64,000 nucleotides of DNA from Lineolata rhizophorae (lineage: Eukaryota > Ascomycota > Dothideomycetes > Lineolatales > Lineolataceae): NCBI GenBank assembly GCA_010093515.1, contig MU001680.1, positions 848,459-912,458 on the forward strand. The letters run 5' to 3'. Numbering within the stretch: the first letter of the stretch is position 1; every line of letters starts with the position of its first letter. The translations under genes were made by a program, and so were the position numbers. Positions 46,688 through 58,421 of this stretch are shown piece by piece. The notes beneath the pieces are model-generated. The model was given only the letters and a program-made list of their open reading frames with translations, was not told the origin of the DNA and did not search any database.

Positions 46688-47545
46688 TCAATACCCTTTT
46701 GGATCTGTACGCGGGACGCTCTTAGTAGTGCTGTATATCCAGAGGACGCTCCTTTGCCTCTCCGGTGCGATTTTGAGCACTGAAAACCGGCCCTCAGAGA
46801 GCCTCTTGCCCGCCTTCACACTCTCAAGAACCCTTTCTGCACGTCAGCAAACTCAACGAGTCACGATAAGAAAGCACCGAAACACATCTCACCAATCTAC
46901 ACCCACAAATTTTATACCCTTGCCGCCCACCCTAGTAATTTCTTTCTGCAGCTTGCCCGCTGCAAGGCCGCCACCGGCGCCCCGGCCGTTGCGGTTCGGG
47001 CTGCCGAGGATAACGTGGGTGACGCTCTTCCTGCCGAGCGCGATGGACAGCGTCGCACCGTGCTCCGCCAGCAGATGTCTCAGCTTGTGGTCGGATACCA
47101 ACGGAGCGGTTGAGCCGTTGATGTAGACGCAAAGGCCACGGAAAATCTGTGGCCGCGAGTTTTCCTTTTCGAGCGGGACCTCCCCCTTGCGGGTCGATTG
47201 CGCAACGGCAACGCTGTCTCTGCATTTGGCCGCGGGAAGCGTCTCGAGAGCGGTCGGATCCAGGTTAGACTTCGGGAAGAAGGCCTCTTTGATGGTTTTC
47301 TGTCCGACGTCCGTGACGCCAGGTGCTTCGCTAATGGTTCTCGTGGCCGGCGCGTTCGTGGGTGCTCCTGAAGGAGCACCATGGCGGCCGGCAAATTGAA
47401 TAGAGAGCTTCGAGCTGCGCGTGTCGCGCCACGATGTCGTCTTTCCGGCACGGTTCTCAGCCCGCTGGTGGCCGGTCGTGCAAGCGTTCCACGGGTCGAA
47501 GGGTTGCTTCGTTGGAGCGGGAGCTCGCGTTGGCGGGGGCGGCAT
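46688..47545 (-). CDS. BRCT-domain protein
   Basis: Two exons (47545-46893, 46832-46688; intron 60 nt) give 265 residues. The N-terminal half is basic and disordered, with a conserved-looking FDPWNACTTGHQRAENR motif. A single BRCT domain (about 140-245) starts IFRGLCVYINGSTAPLVSD, continues with the HKLRHLLAEHGA helix and the TVTHVILG-like strand (here SVTHVILGSP), then KFVGVDWVLESV with the invariant Trp. The fold resembles the BRCT of REV1, a phosphopeptide- or DNA-binding module of DNA-damage proteins. No polymerase domain follows, so it is not REV1 itself. The function is unassigned beyond a probable nuclear role in DNA repair. Confidence 0.82.
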
Positions 47546-50500
47546 CGTTTGTAGAGGACATGTTAGTGAGAGAATGCTGGCTGTAGGCCAGCTATCCTTT
47601 GTGTTAGCAGCGCTGGACGGGCACCCGTTCGTATCCCGTTGTTGGAGTGACGGCCGGCGCGGCGGCTATTCGTCGACGTGTCGCGCCGGCAGCTTTGGTT
47701 CGCGTGGTCCCGTGCCGTGTCCTTATTATTGGGCGACGCCGGCGCGCAACCAAAGCTTCCGTCCATCATCAAGCACGTAATGACAAGGCCAAGACGAGAC
47801 GGCGCGGGTGGTGAATTGAGGCAGCACTCTTAGGGTGTAAACGAGGAAGGGGAGGTACTATGAGAACTGGACATGGCGCTCAGCAGGCCGCGCGCTGCAA
47901 GTCCTTACTCGCGCGAGGTCTATGCGCACGGAGTCCAGGACCGCACTCCCGCACTCTCTCGTCTCCTGCTGGCTGCTAACAGCCCGAGCGGCATCAACGG
48001 GACGAAGACGAAGTCGCTCGAATGCTGCCGATTCAAGCTCTGCTACGAAGGTCGCCGGCGGCGTGCTCGAAGGATCCCGATTTCCGAGCCGCCTCGGTCG
48101 CGGTCACCCTGGCCTGGCTCGGCGGGCTCCATGAGCTCCCTTGCCGAGCGGACTTATACCCCAAGCGGAGGTCCGCCTGCGCTCCGTTCGACAAAAAGGA
48201 AGTCTACGCTGGGGTGGAGAGCGTCATCGCGGCTTGCTTGCGTGCCGCCCTAGGTCCCCGAGCCGAACGCCACGACCGGGCATTCGAACCGTCTTGAATT
48301 CCGGGGGCAAAAAAAAGAAAGGCGCCTGCGAGTCTAGCACGCGACGGGGCTAAAAGGGTTCGTTTGCGCGCACGGCGCCCGTTCCTGCAAACTTGCCCGC
48401 GCGTCGCCCTCGGTCGTGGAGTGGAATGCATGCGTCGACAACTATCGGCGCGCAAAACCCGCCACCCCTTCACATCCCTCGCGAAAGAAGGGCAACCCCC
48501 TTCATGCAACCTTCAATGCTACTTCGAGCTCAAGACGGCCTCTCCCCCGTGTCTTCGACCCTGCTCACCAAATGTTCTTCGAGTCCCCGCCCGGTGTATG
48601 GGCCCTCCTGCAGCGGCAAAGCTCGGGCTCCCAGGAACAACGTCCTCCGCTCCGCCTAAAGCGGAAGTGTGCCCCTGCCCACCCCTCCCGCCACGATGGC
48701 GCAGAGTCCGGAGGCCAGAGTCCTTCCCGCAGGGTCGATTCTCGGCATAGTGGGCAAACGGCCGGCGCCAAAACTGCACGGCGATCCTCCTGAATTGTTG
48801 TGTACCTGACGGGGATGATGGGCCCATCCGGCCCCCAGGAAACGATGAAAGTTTGAGTAGTTGCCTTGTGACATGAAATCTGACTGTACATTTACAGCCT
48901 GCGCTATTCTAGCCGCACACTCCCGTTTGTGATATGTACTGCGAGATAGAGTGCTTCCCAATACCTCGGGGAAGATCAACGCTTTCAATATGGATTATAT
49001 AGGGTCTACTTGGGCAAAGGAGCATTGATCTTCCTCCAGCAACCACTCCATCTTGTTTCTTATGTGTACGGTCAGGGTTGCCCGACGCGTATACATCGGT
49101 TAAGAACAACCACAGAAAGAAAAGGCCGATTTTCGATTTCTCATCGATATATCACTGGGGTTCAAGCGGCGTCGATCATCCACTGGCCCGGCCCTAGACA
49201 GTTCAGGTCAACAACCTTCTACCACACTACGCAGTATGCGACGCCATTGTTTTTGTTTCGCCTCCGGACCCAGTTGGGCCGCCTGCAGGGGTAAGGCTAC
49301 CCCTCCAAAAAGATATGCGAGTGCCCATGGGGCCGAATGCAAGACGCCGCGTGGATCCGTGGCATCTATGGCAGGTAGGTGCGGCTGAGATGCAGGCAGA
49401 GCCAGTCGGAGGGACTGCATCGATGGCATGGATCAGAAAGTGCATAGTCTCGACGATCAACAACGTCCCAGCTCCGCGCTCACCAATGGTTGGAGGCTTC
49501 GCGAGAATCCGTCGGTCTTTACGGAACTTCGAGCAGGGCCGCTGTCTTGCAGCCTTGACGCACTCGGAAATTCTTCTCTTTTGACTTGAGTCCGCAACGC
49601 ACTCAGACACGGCGTGCAGTTGGAAAGGTAATGCAATATGCCCGCCACATGGACGCTGACCACCACCCCGTTTTAGCTTCGAGAGTTACAGCTGGCTCAG
49701 TAGTAGCATATGTACCTAGGGTGCTTGTGCATCCGTAGCACACCCGTTTCTGCCCCACGGGACGCCGGGCAGCTCGGAAGGTATAGAATCAACGGTCTGA
49801 AATTCTGCACCTTACATCCATTTTGTGAAGTGGGTACGTGGATCATACATCCTTCCGCGTTGTCTAGGAGCCGCTACACATTGGTGGCCGGAGCACAATA
49901 GGAGAATTTCACCGGTCACTCCGGCACTCACTCACGCCACGAGACGTGTACCTTCGCCGCAATGATCATCTAGGAAAGTCCAAGCCTGGGCCTTACGGGA
50001 CTTTCAGGAACACTTTAACCTGCAGGCATAGGTGGCGACTATAATGGCTGGGAGATATATCAGAGCCGTAGATTGAGATGTATCTGCGACCGTCAAAATA
50101 ATCGCCTGTTGTCAATCCCGCAACGGTGGCGTAGAGAGTAGAGTGCTCCAGTCATTTGACAGCCCGGTCTTGGTCGGGCCACTAGGGTAGCCAGCGGCCT
50201 CGTGATTGGTGGATCGACACCGACCTGCAAGGACCGCGCATTGCCGCCCACAGGGTCGCCAACGAGTGCCAGCTCCCCTGGATTAGCCTCTGGCGGCCGC
50301 CGAAAAGCTGTAGCGGCCCTATCCGGATGCAAAACTTCACACCTGCTTGCCGTCTACGACGACAACGACTGGAGAAACCACCGCCGAAGGCCGAGATAGT
50401 CAAACCATAAAGACGCCACATTCGAGGAGCCCGCGTTCTCTTGAGTGCGGGAGCTCAAGCAGGGCACGGACTGCGGTTGCACTGGCCGGATCCCGGTCGT

Positions 50501-51232
50501 CGACTCCACCGTCGCGCGATGCCGCTATTGTTGCCGGGGAATCTGGAGAAGCCCGCTCCGCGTCCTTAGCTACTACATCCAGTTAATCACCTCGTCGGTT
50601 AAGCAATCAACTTGGACGACGCCAGACAGGGGCGGCTCAGGGCAGGCCGCTGCCAGTTTCGCCACACGCTGCCACACCACCGGGTCGACGCGCTTTTGCG
50701 GCCCTATCAGGGCCGCCGGGCACGCACGAATTACTGGCATGTGCACGGCGTTGGCCCCGGCCGGCCGCGTTAGCGTGGACCGCGCTTCGAAACTTCCATT
50801 GCCTATGGCTTTCAGACCAGCATTACCGTCCCCTCCTAAGTCCCAGACGCTTGAATCCTGGTCTCGGAAGACGCCCCTGACTGGCTGGATTCATGTCGGA
50901 TTGACCTCCACAGGGCCGCCAACGTAGACTTGGGGTCCCCGTCTCGTCTCCGCACATACGATCAGGTGGTTCCATATTCTAACGCACAATCGGCAGTCCC
51001 TCTTGTTGCAAGGGCCCCTAGAAGTCTTTACTTTCTAGAATCACCGCGGCCCGGCCGGCCTGGCGATCACAGCTAGCGGCTGATGGGCTTTTTCGGGCCT
51101 AGAGTCCACTCTGCCACTTGAGCAGCGCCGGCTTCCATCTATATAACAACTCAAAATCCGCCCCTAGTCGACTTTCCGGACAGGCGCGAGGAAGACAACA
51201 CTCAAGTCAAGCATCGACAACCACCGGCCAAA
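47546..51232. other. 3.7-kb spacer, no supported gene
   Basis: The GC-rich first part (47600-48800) has overlapping frames without family features. From 48800 to 51000 no intact gene is visible, though protein-like wording appears in short stretches (for example around 50200-50330), which could be relics. The final part contains a TATATAA box at 51140-51146, about 87 bp before the sugar transporter start. Confidence 0.5.
51140..51146 (+). promoter_or_regulatory. TATA-like box of the sugar transporter gene
   Basis: TATATAA lies 87 bp upstream of the transporter ATG at 51233, a suitable distance for a fungal TATA box with a short leader. Position and sequence are direct; use is inferred. Confidence 0.5.
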
Positions 51233-53081
51233 ATGGAGAAGGAGATCACTACCCAGCACGAGGTATGTCATTATATCCGTCACTATCGCCGTCGTGTCCT
51301 TGTGATCTATCAACTAACGGGAACATTCGTCTTAATAGGTTGTCGATGAGAAGCATGTCACGCAGGTGAAGACCATCCGCGGGACGGAAGCGTTCAACGA
51401 GGCCAAGTTAAAGGAGCCCCCGAGTGCCTTCAATACACGGGCGTTCATCCTTTACTTCTCTTGCTTAATTGGCTTTTTCTGCTCCACCGCCAACGGCTAC
51501 GATGGCTCTCTTCTCAATGCCCTGCTTGCAAACAATCAGTTCAAGGAGTTCTTCGATGTCCGGAACAAGGGCATCTGGGCGGGTATCGTGACCTCCATGT
51601 ACCAGATCGGTAGCGTCGTTGCGCTTCCTTTCGTCGGGCCCTGCATCGATACGCTTGGCCGCCGCGCCGGCATGTTCTGCGGCGCTGCCTTCATCATCGC
51701 GGGAACCATCGTCCAGGGTGCTTGCATCCAGACTGGCAGCCGCGATCAATTCATGGGCGGCCGTTTTCTCCTCGGCTTCGGTGTCTCTATCGCCTCGTCG
51801 GCTGGCCCCATGTACGTCGTTGAGGTGTCTCACCCGGCGTACCGCGGTGTCACCACTGCTCTGTACAACACTTTCTGGTAAGAATAAGTAGTTCGTGTCA
51901 GATCGCTAGATTTTTACTGATGGTTTCTAGGTTCACTGGCTCCATCATTGCCAGCGGTGCTGCCCGTGGCGCTCTCAACTTGGGTGGTAACTCGCAGTGG
52001 CTTGTTCCCGTGTGGCTCCAGCTCCTCTTCTCTGGCCTGATCGTTATCTTCTGCTTCTTCCTCCCTGAATCCCCTAGGTGGCTGTTCGTCAACAACAAGC
52101 GGGATCAGTGCAAGAAGATCCTTGCCTACTACCACGGCAACGGCAACGAGGACAGCGAGTGGGTCAAGCTCCAGCTACGCGAGTACGAGGAGTACCTTGA
52201 GATGAACGGTGCCGACAAGAGATGGTGGGACTACCGCGCGCTTTTCCGCGACCGTCCTTCCATTTACCGCATCGGCTGCAACATTGTCATCTCCATCTAT
52301 GGCCAGTGGGCTGGAAATGGTACGTCCAGTTTGTTCCATCATTTTTTGATTGATTTTGCTAACTGAATCTTTGCAGCTGTGCTGTCTTACTTCCTTTCTG
52401 CCGTGCTTGACTCTGCTGGTATCACGAACGAGACCACTCAGTTGAACATCAACTTGGGTCTGGCTTGCCTCCAGTTTGTCGTCGCCATGTCCGGTGCCGC
52501 CTGCGTCGATCTCCTTGGTCGTCGCTTCCTCCTTCTGTTCACCAACATCGGCTGCTCCGTTATTTGGATCGGCATGACCGTTGCCACGTCTCAGTTCTCC
52601 GAGACCGAGAGCTCCGCCGCGGCCAAGGCCTCCCTCGCCATGATCTATATGTTTGGCATCGTTTACTCGTTCGGCTTCACGCCCCTCCAGGCGCTGTACC
52701 CGGTCGAGGTCCTCTCATTTGAAATGCGCGCCAAGGGCATGGCCTTCTCCAGCTTCTCACTCAACGCGGCCATGCTTCTGAACCAGTTTGCCTGGCCCGT
52801 GTCCCTCGACCGCATTGGCTGGAAGACGTACATCGTCTTCGTCATCTGGTGCGCCTTCCAGGCCATCACCATCTACTTCTTCATCCCGGAGACCCGCAAC
52901 CGCACTGTGAGTATCTTCTGCCTATTCGCTACGCGCTTTGTCAGAATGCGTGCTAAACCCCTCGTAGCTCGAAGAACTGGACGATATTTTCAAGTCCAAG
53001 AACCCGCGCAAGGCGTCCACCGAGGTCAAGAAGCTCCACCTCGATGCTCACGGCGACGTTGTCGACATTCATGGCGCATGA
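51233..53081 (+). CDS. MFS sugar transporter (lactose permease/hexose type)
   Basis: Five exons (51233-51262, 51339-51877, 51931-52319, 52377-52906, 52968-53081) give 533 residues with about 12 hydrophobic helices. Sugar-porter signatures are present: the LGRRAGMF loop 2-3 motif, GGRFLLGFG, PESPRWL after helix 6, the DLLGRRFLLL loop, and PETRNRTLEELDDIF after helix 12. The N-terminal exon is a short hydrophilic cytosolic start (MEKEITTQHE). The GFTPLQALYPVEVLSFEMRA stretch and the long 7-8 loop resemble fungal lactose/cellobiose-type permeases more than HXT transporters, but the substrate cannot be told from sequence alone. It is a plasma-membrane proton symporter or facilitator by family. 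Confidence 0.92.
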
Positions 53082-55049
53082 GGGTGAGAGGAGGCCTTCT
53101 GAACTCAAGACAAAACTGGTGCATGCTTGGCTTTGTTGTTCAACTTTTGCTCGGCGGCACTTCCTAATGCCTGTTTTATTTTATATGTATCTCTCGTTAC
53201 GTTAACCCACCATCAAACCAAAACTCGCATTATCATCCTGATAAAACACGGCTGGTCTCTTGCGGGCCGAGACAGATACCTATTTTATGTATATTTATTA
53301 CAGCCTTTCAGCCGCTGGTATATTTTGCAAATATTGTAACTATCCGCCGTGCCACCAATCCATTGCGCTGGGTCCCTTCCATCTCCGTGAATGTTTCGTT
53401 TCAAGGGTGGACTCAGGGGCTGTGAAACGTGTGCCAAACAGTGGACGGGGGTCTTTTTGGCCTACATGGGCCCCTCGTGATATCGCATGGGTACGCAAAA
53501 ATGCTCGAGCGGTTCGCGCGGCTGGGGACCACCTACATTGCATTGATTAATATATTTACCACGTGGGATATTACTTTGGGGGTCACGTGGACGAAAGACA
53601 ACAGGGCATCTATCAACTAGCTGAGTCTCCAATATGTGGTATTCGTATGTCAGCGAGATCAGCCGGACTGGAATATCGTCTGGATGCCTTTTGGCTTGGT
53701 GGACCAATTAAGTCGATCGTGCTGTTTGTCGGGCCCACAAATTCACACATGGCTAAACGTACCTTGGTAGAGACGCACGGACAATAAGAGTGAAATCAGA
53801 CGAAGTCATAACGGTTTGTTTTTTTTTTTCTTTTCCTTTTTTTTTTGCCATTTTGACTTTTATACCTAAGATAATTGCCATTAGACGGGCGCATGTGAAC
53901 AAGCCATTTTCAAATTAGAGACTGGCATAACTCGAACGCTAGCGTCAATAGAGATTTAATTCAGCTGTTGTTTTATTCCTTTTCAGTGAAGAAGACGAGA
54001 TGTAATCATTTGGACCAGCCAAAGTATCGCTTGACACTGTTTGCCATCTTGGGTAATACTCCTCAGTGGCAGAAGCTGTCGTAATACGTCTGTTGAAAAT
54101 ATGCGCAAAAAGTAATTGGGCATTATTCGTATTTGCGCTTGCTGATTTTGATTTAATCTCCGCAAAAAGTAATCATTTCCTTTTCCTCGCGATTGGTCAA
54201 ACCAAACCTAAGGATATAGGCAAATGCATTTCCAGTCGAATTGAGACTCGATTTTAAAACGCAGGTTATAGAGTGCAGCACTATTTAGTAGGCTCATCCA
54301 CCTAGGTTAAGGGCATTTACAGAAGTAATATGATGAAGTCAAGAAAACATATTACAGATGGTTCACAAGTTTCTACGACAACAAAGCTGGTCGATTCAGC
54401 TACAACGCTGGGGCATTGTAGGGAAGCTTACTAGGACAGCCCCCACTTATCATGATACGTCAGGGTCAATCTTGGCCCGTGAGGCAGGTACCCGAGCCTT
54501 CCCTGTAAGGTACCAAACATTCACAAACAGCTTGAATTCACAAACCGCCTTCACCTATGGATTGCGCTCAGGCAACCATTGGTGCTCCCTCACATTCCAG
54601 GTTTTTGCTGAGATAGGCCTCAAGCATGCAGAGCCGGAAGAGTTTTCCATCGACTTCCCTAAGAGATCGCGCTTGCCCAAAAGGAGGTAAAGCAGGGGGC
54701 TGGGCGCGTGCGCGCGACTTCCTTTGACAGCGCGAGCTGCACACACCCGCCGGCACAATAGGTCCATTGACAACAGAGCTATTTAAGCTCTACTACTATT
54801 GCTTCTATTGTTCTATTGAACACAGACTATTGATTATACGCAAGTTCCCTCCGCAGTCGCGCCTCGACTCATGGCTCTCCGACTCCGCAGCTTTCCCTTC
54901 ATCCCTCTCTCACCTTCCTCCCTTGCATCTGCTCACTCAAAGCCTCTTTTCGTACTTCCTTCCGCAATCATCCTCCGCCTTAGAATTTTTTGAAACTTTC
55001 TTCGGGGCATTTAGCGCGCCGCAACCCTTTAAAGGGTTTAACGCCCCCA
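53082..55049. other. AT-rich spacer before the methyltransferase gene
   Basis: No gene is seen. The stretch contains CACGTG at 53560-53565 and 53584-53589, poly-T tracts at 53818-53846, and two copies of CGCAAAAAGTAAT about 60 bp apart (near 54104 and 54161). A TATTTAAG sequence near 54780 lies about 270 bp before the methyltransferase ATG. Confidence 0.5.
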
Positions 55050-58000
55050 ATGCCCCCACTTCCAACATCCTTAGACAGTAGGTCTATTCGCAATACCTGC
55101 TACCAGATGTGGGCGCTAATTCATGAACCTCCAGGCTCGGGGTCTCCGTCCCCTTCTGACAGTGGCACGCAAGGAACCTCAGTGTCAACCCCCAGCTCGG
55201 GGAGGTCGCTTCTGGGGAGGCGGCAACTACAGAGTCCGGCAACTTCTCAGGTTCCGAGCTCGACCCAGAAGTCGACTACGCGGAAGCGTTCGGCCGATGC
55301 TATTCAAGAAGCCGCGTCGCGAGGCCCGAAGAGGGCTAAAACTGCAGACAAGCTCGTTGTCGACGGAAAGCTGGACTTTCCGAGAGCTACTTATCTGCCG
55401 TTCGCGCCGCCGGGGGTTCTAGCGGAAGAGCATAAAGCAATTAAGTTGCTTCTTAGTGAGCACGAGGTCAGCTCTAACGTGAGCTTCACGTTGTCTAATT
55501 TTACAATATACAAGCAGCACTCAGGTGAATTTGGCAGGACCATTTTCACCCAGCAGGACAATGGGGAAATGGAATCCCTTAATACCCTAAGGGTCAAGAT
55601 GGGTATTAAGCAGCTTTATTTTAATGGGCTGCTCTCCGTCGGTGACGTCGAGAGATATGTCGAGAATGTCAAGTTCGAAAAACTGTCCATCGGCGGATAT
55701 TTCGACCCAGACGTCCACACTTACTCAGACGTGTGGATCCAGTCCAGGCTTTGCCAAGACCTGGAGGAAGAATCGGGTAACCGATCGATCTGGTATCGAC
55801 TTGACATCCCGGCGAAGGAATACCGGCGGTTTTGGGAACCTTTCCAGTGGCTTGCCACTTTTGCGAAATATTTTATCGATTATATCGACGACAACGACGA
55901 GGCTACGATTGCCGACTTTCGATATAATTTTTACGCCTATATCAAGCGGCTACACGGAAGCTCGCGATCGTTCAAGCTATGGCTTGACGCCTACGGGTCG
56001 ACCGACTTCCGCCAACCGGTGGTGCGCCATATCACCTTTCTATGGACCCAAACCACTTGTTCCCAACACCCAAAGCTCAGGGACCACCCGATTTGGGCCG
56101 CCATCGACGCGGAACAAGCCCGCGTCATTAAATGGCAGGGCCCTAGAGGGGACAAGGCCTCAGTGGACAAGGCCCCAGAGGACACGGTGGTGACGCCGTT
56201 CGTCCACGAAGTCTTCAAGGAGATGTACTTTGGGGAGAGGCTCCAAATGGTAGCACCATCGGAAGAGATCTACGAGATCCAACAGCGGAAGAAGGAGGAA
56301 CTCGGACTAGCCGTCGGGCTGACAGGAGAGCAAATCCCAGCTCCGGTAGGGGGAAGGCGGAAGAAACTGAGGGCAATCCGCGTCGGGGACGTAATTGGCG
56401 TACCTCGCGAGGAGAAGACCGGTTGGAGGGACCGACAAGACGTCTGGTTCGCCTACGTCCACGGCGTACGCAAGTGCGGCAAGAACAACGTCCTGGACAT
56501 CGTCTGGCTTTACCGCCCGGCGGATACCCCCCTAGCGAATATGAACTACCCGTTGCACAACGAACTCTTCTTTTCCGACCACTGCAACTGCAATGCTCGG
56601 ACGAAGACCCTCGAGAAGGACGTCGTCTCTCTAGTTACCGTCGAGTGGTTCAGCAACAACCATCATAAAGCAGGGGCGTACTTTATTCGTCAAAAATATA
56701 TAAGCGAAGAGTACTCCTTCGTCACGGTGAAAGAGTCGGACCTTAAATACCCCTGTTCTTGCAAGACTCCGGGGCCGGAAACGAACATGGAGGATATCCT
56801 AGGAAAGTACCGGGTCGGCGACACGATATACATCGGACCTCACCCAAAGTTGGGTTCCGAGTGGTTAGAGCCGGCATTGATTACGGACTTCCAGGAGGAG
56901 CGCGTTGTCGTTCAACGCTTTCTAAGGCGCCCTGCGGCGAGACCTAATGAGCTCGTCCTCGCCACGCGAAAATACGGAGTGTCTCCCGAGCTAGTCTCGA
57001 GGCAGTGCCATGTGCGCTTTTTCACTGCGCGGCAAGTTAGGTCCGGTATACCACCTCCGTACAACCGAGACGGACGTGGGGACTTTTGGTACTTTTCCTA
57101 CGCCCAGGGGAGGGACGGTGTTCTCGAAGAACTCGAGAGCGCGCCGAGTGGAATGATCCAAGGATACAACCCTTCCGCCGATACAGCTTTGGGGCGTCCT
57201 CTTAGGACTTTGGATCTCTTTTGCGGCGGCGGTAACTTCGGCCGTGGCGTCGAGGAAGGCGGCGGTGCCGTACGACCGCACTGGGCTGTTGACTACGAGG
57301 CTGACGCTCTCCATACCTACCTAATCAACGCGCCTCGAAAGAAAGACGCGCCAATGCCGAAATGCTTCCTCGGGTCTGCCAACACGTTCAAGAAGCGAGC
57401 GCTCGCAGGGGATTTCGGGGAACTCGTCGCTCCTATCCAGGAAGTCGACGCCGTCTTAGCAGGGAGCCCCTGCCAGGGATTCTCGGCCGCGCAACTCCAA
57501 AAGGTGTCTACCAAGTCCTTGGTCAACGCCTCGATGGTGGCGTCGGTGGTCTCCTTTATCGACCTATACTCGCCGAAATATGCACTCCTAGAGAACGTCC
57601 TCGGTATGTCTCACAAGAACAAAGCGTACAAGGAGCAGAACGTGTTTTCTCAGATCCTGTGCGGCCTGGTGGCCCTAGGCTACCAGGTGACGCAGTTCAA
57701 TCTGGACGCATGGTCGTTCGGCGAGCCGCAGTCGCGGTCGCGGCTCATCATTTCGATCGCGGCGCCAGGCCTGACGCCCCTCGACCACCCGGCGCAGACG
57801 CACAGCCACCCCGCCGGCACGACGAACTCCTCCCTCGGGCTGGCCTCCAACGGCGAGCACTTCGGCAACCGGCGCTTCCCCTTCACGCCGTTCCAGTTCG
57901 TCTCGGCCGGCGAGGCGATGGCGGACCTCCCCCGCGTCGGCGACGCCCGGCCGCAGATCTGCATCCGGCGGCCCGACCACATCCTGTCGCTGAACCCGTC

Positions 58001-58421
58001 GATCCGGATGCGCAACCTGCTGCACATGGTGCCGACGGTGCCGCGGCAGATGGGCCTGCTGTCGTCGGCGCACGCCGGCCTCGTCGCGCAGCACCAGCTC
58101 GACTGGAACGTCCGGATCGAGACGCGGCTGCGGCGCAACTCGCGCTCCTACACCCGCGTGCACCCCCGCCGGCTCGTGCCCACCGTCACCACGAAGCCGT
58201 CGCCCGCCGACTCGTACAACGGCAAGGTGCTGCACTGGGACGAGCCGCGCGTGCTCACCGTCATGGAGGCCCGCCGCGCCCAGGGCTTCCCGGACGACGA
58301 GCTGATTTTAGGGCTGCCGGCGAGCCAGTGGAAGATTATCGGGAATAGCGTCGCGAGGGGGGTGTCGATGGGGCTGGGGCTGTCGCTGAGGAAAGCGTTG
58401 GTGGGGCATTTGAAGGAGTGA
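55050..58421 (+). CDS. dim-2: DIM-2-like DNA (cytosine-5) methyltransferase
   Basis: One intronless frame encodes 1123 residues from the ATG at 55050. A basic Ser/Thr-rich start (with an RKRSADAIQ NLS-like patch) leads to a region like the DIM-2 replication-foci part (about 130-330), then BAH1 (~443-580, from IRVGDVIGVPREEK) and BAH2 (~587-705, from YRVGDTIYIG). The catalytic domain keeps motif I LDLFCGGGNFGRG (721-733), motif IV SPCQGFS with nucleophile Cys808, ENV with Glu848 in motif VI, QSRSR (894-898) in motif VIII, and GNSVARG (1098-1104) in motif X. Two BAH domains favour DIM-2 over the shorter RID. In Neurospora DIM-2 carries out all DNA methylation, guided by H3K9me3-HP1 at RIP-altered repeats. 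It is shorter than Neurospora DIM-2 (1454 residues) at both ends. Third positions become almost wholly G/C from about 57660 on. Confidence 0.93.
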   Translation: MPPLPTSLDSRSIRNTCYQMWALIHEPPGSGSPSPSDSGTQGTSVSTPSSGRSLLGRRQLQSPATSQVPSSTQKSTTRKRSADAIQEAASRGPKRAKTADKLVVDGKLDFPRATYLPFAPPGVLAEEHKAIKLLLSEHEVSSNVSFTLSNFTIYKQHSGEFGRTIFTQQDNGEMESLNTLRVKMGIKQLYFNGLLSVGDVERYVENVKFEKLSIGGYFDPDVHTYSDVWIQSRLCQDLEEESGNRSIWYRLDIPAKEYRRFWEPFQWLATFAKYFIDYIDDNDEATIADFRYNFYAYIKRLHGSSRSFKLWLDAYGSTDFRQPVVRHITFLWTQTTCSQHPKLRDHPIWAAIDAEQARVIKWQGPRGDKASVDKAPEDTVVTPFVHEVFKEMYFGERLQMVAPSEEIYEIQQRKKEELGLAVGLTGEQIPAPVGGRRKKLRAIRVGDVIGVPREEKTGWRDRQDVWFAYVHGVRKCGKNNVLDIVWLYRPADTPLANMNYPLHNELFFSDHCNCNARTKTLEKDVVSLVTVEWFSNNHHKAGAYFIRQKYISEEYSFVTVKESDLKYPCSCKTPGPETNMEDILGKYRVGDTIYIGPHPKLGSEWLEPALITDFQEERVVVQRFLRRPAARPNELVLATRKYGVSPELVSRQCHVRFFTARQVRSGIPPPYNRDGRGDFWYFSYAQGRDGVLEELESAPSGMIQGYNPSADTALGRPLRTLDLFCGGGNFGRGVEEGGGAVRPHWAVDYEADALHTYLINAPRKKDAPMPKCFLGSANTFKKRALAGDFGELVAPIQEVDAVLAGSPCQGFSAAQLQKVSTKSLVNASMVASVVSFIDLYSPKYALLENVLGMSHKNKAYKEQNVFSQILCGLVALGYQVTQFNLDAWSFGEPQSRSRLIISIAAPGLTPLDHPAQTHSHPAGTTNSSLGLASNGEHFGNRRFPFTPFQFVSAGEAMADLPRVGDARPQICIRRPDHILSLNPSIRMRNLLHMVPTVPRQMGLLSSAHAGLVAQHQLDWNVRIETRLRRNSRSYTRVHPRRLVPTVTTKPSPADSYNGKVLHWDEPRVLTVMEARRAQGFPDDELILGLPASQWKIIGNSVARGVSMGLGLSLRKALVGHLKE

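Noticed and set aside
50090-50930. Protein-like short frames upstream of the sugar transporter
   Set aside because: No intact domain, no convincing splice structure and no start context; a relic is possible but not supported.
57362-58348. Plus-strand 328-codon frame within the methyltransferase gene
   Set aside because: It is out of frame with the motif-bearing product, Arg/Pro/Ala-rich, and present only because of the GC-rich 3' segment.
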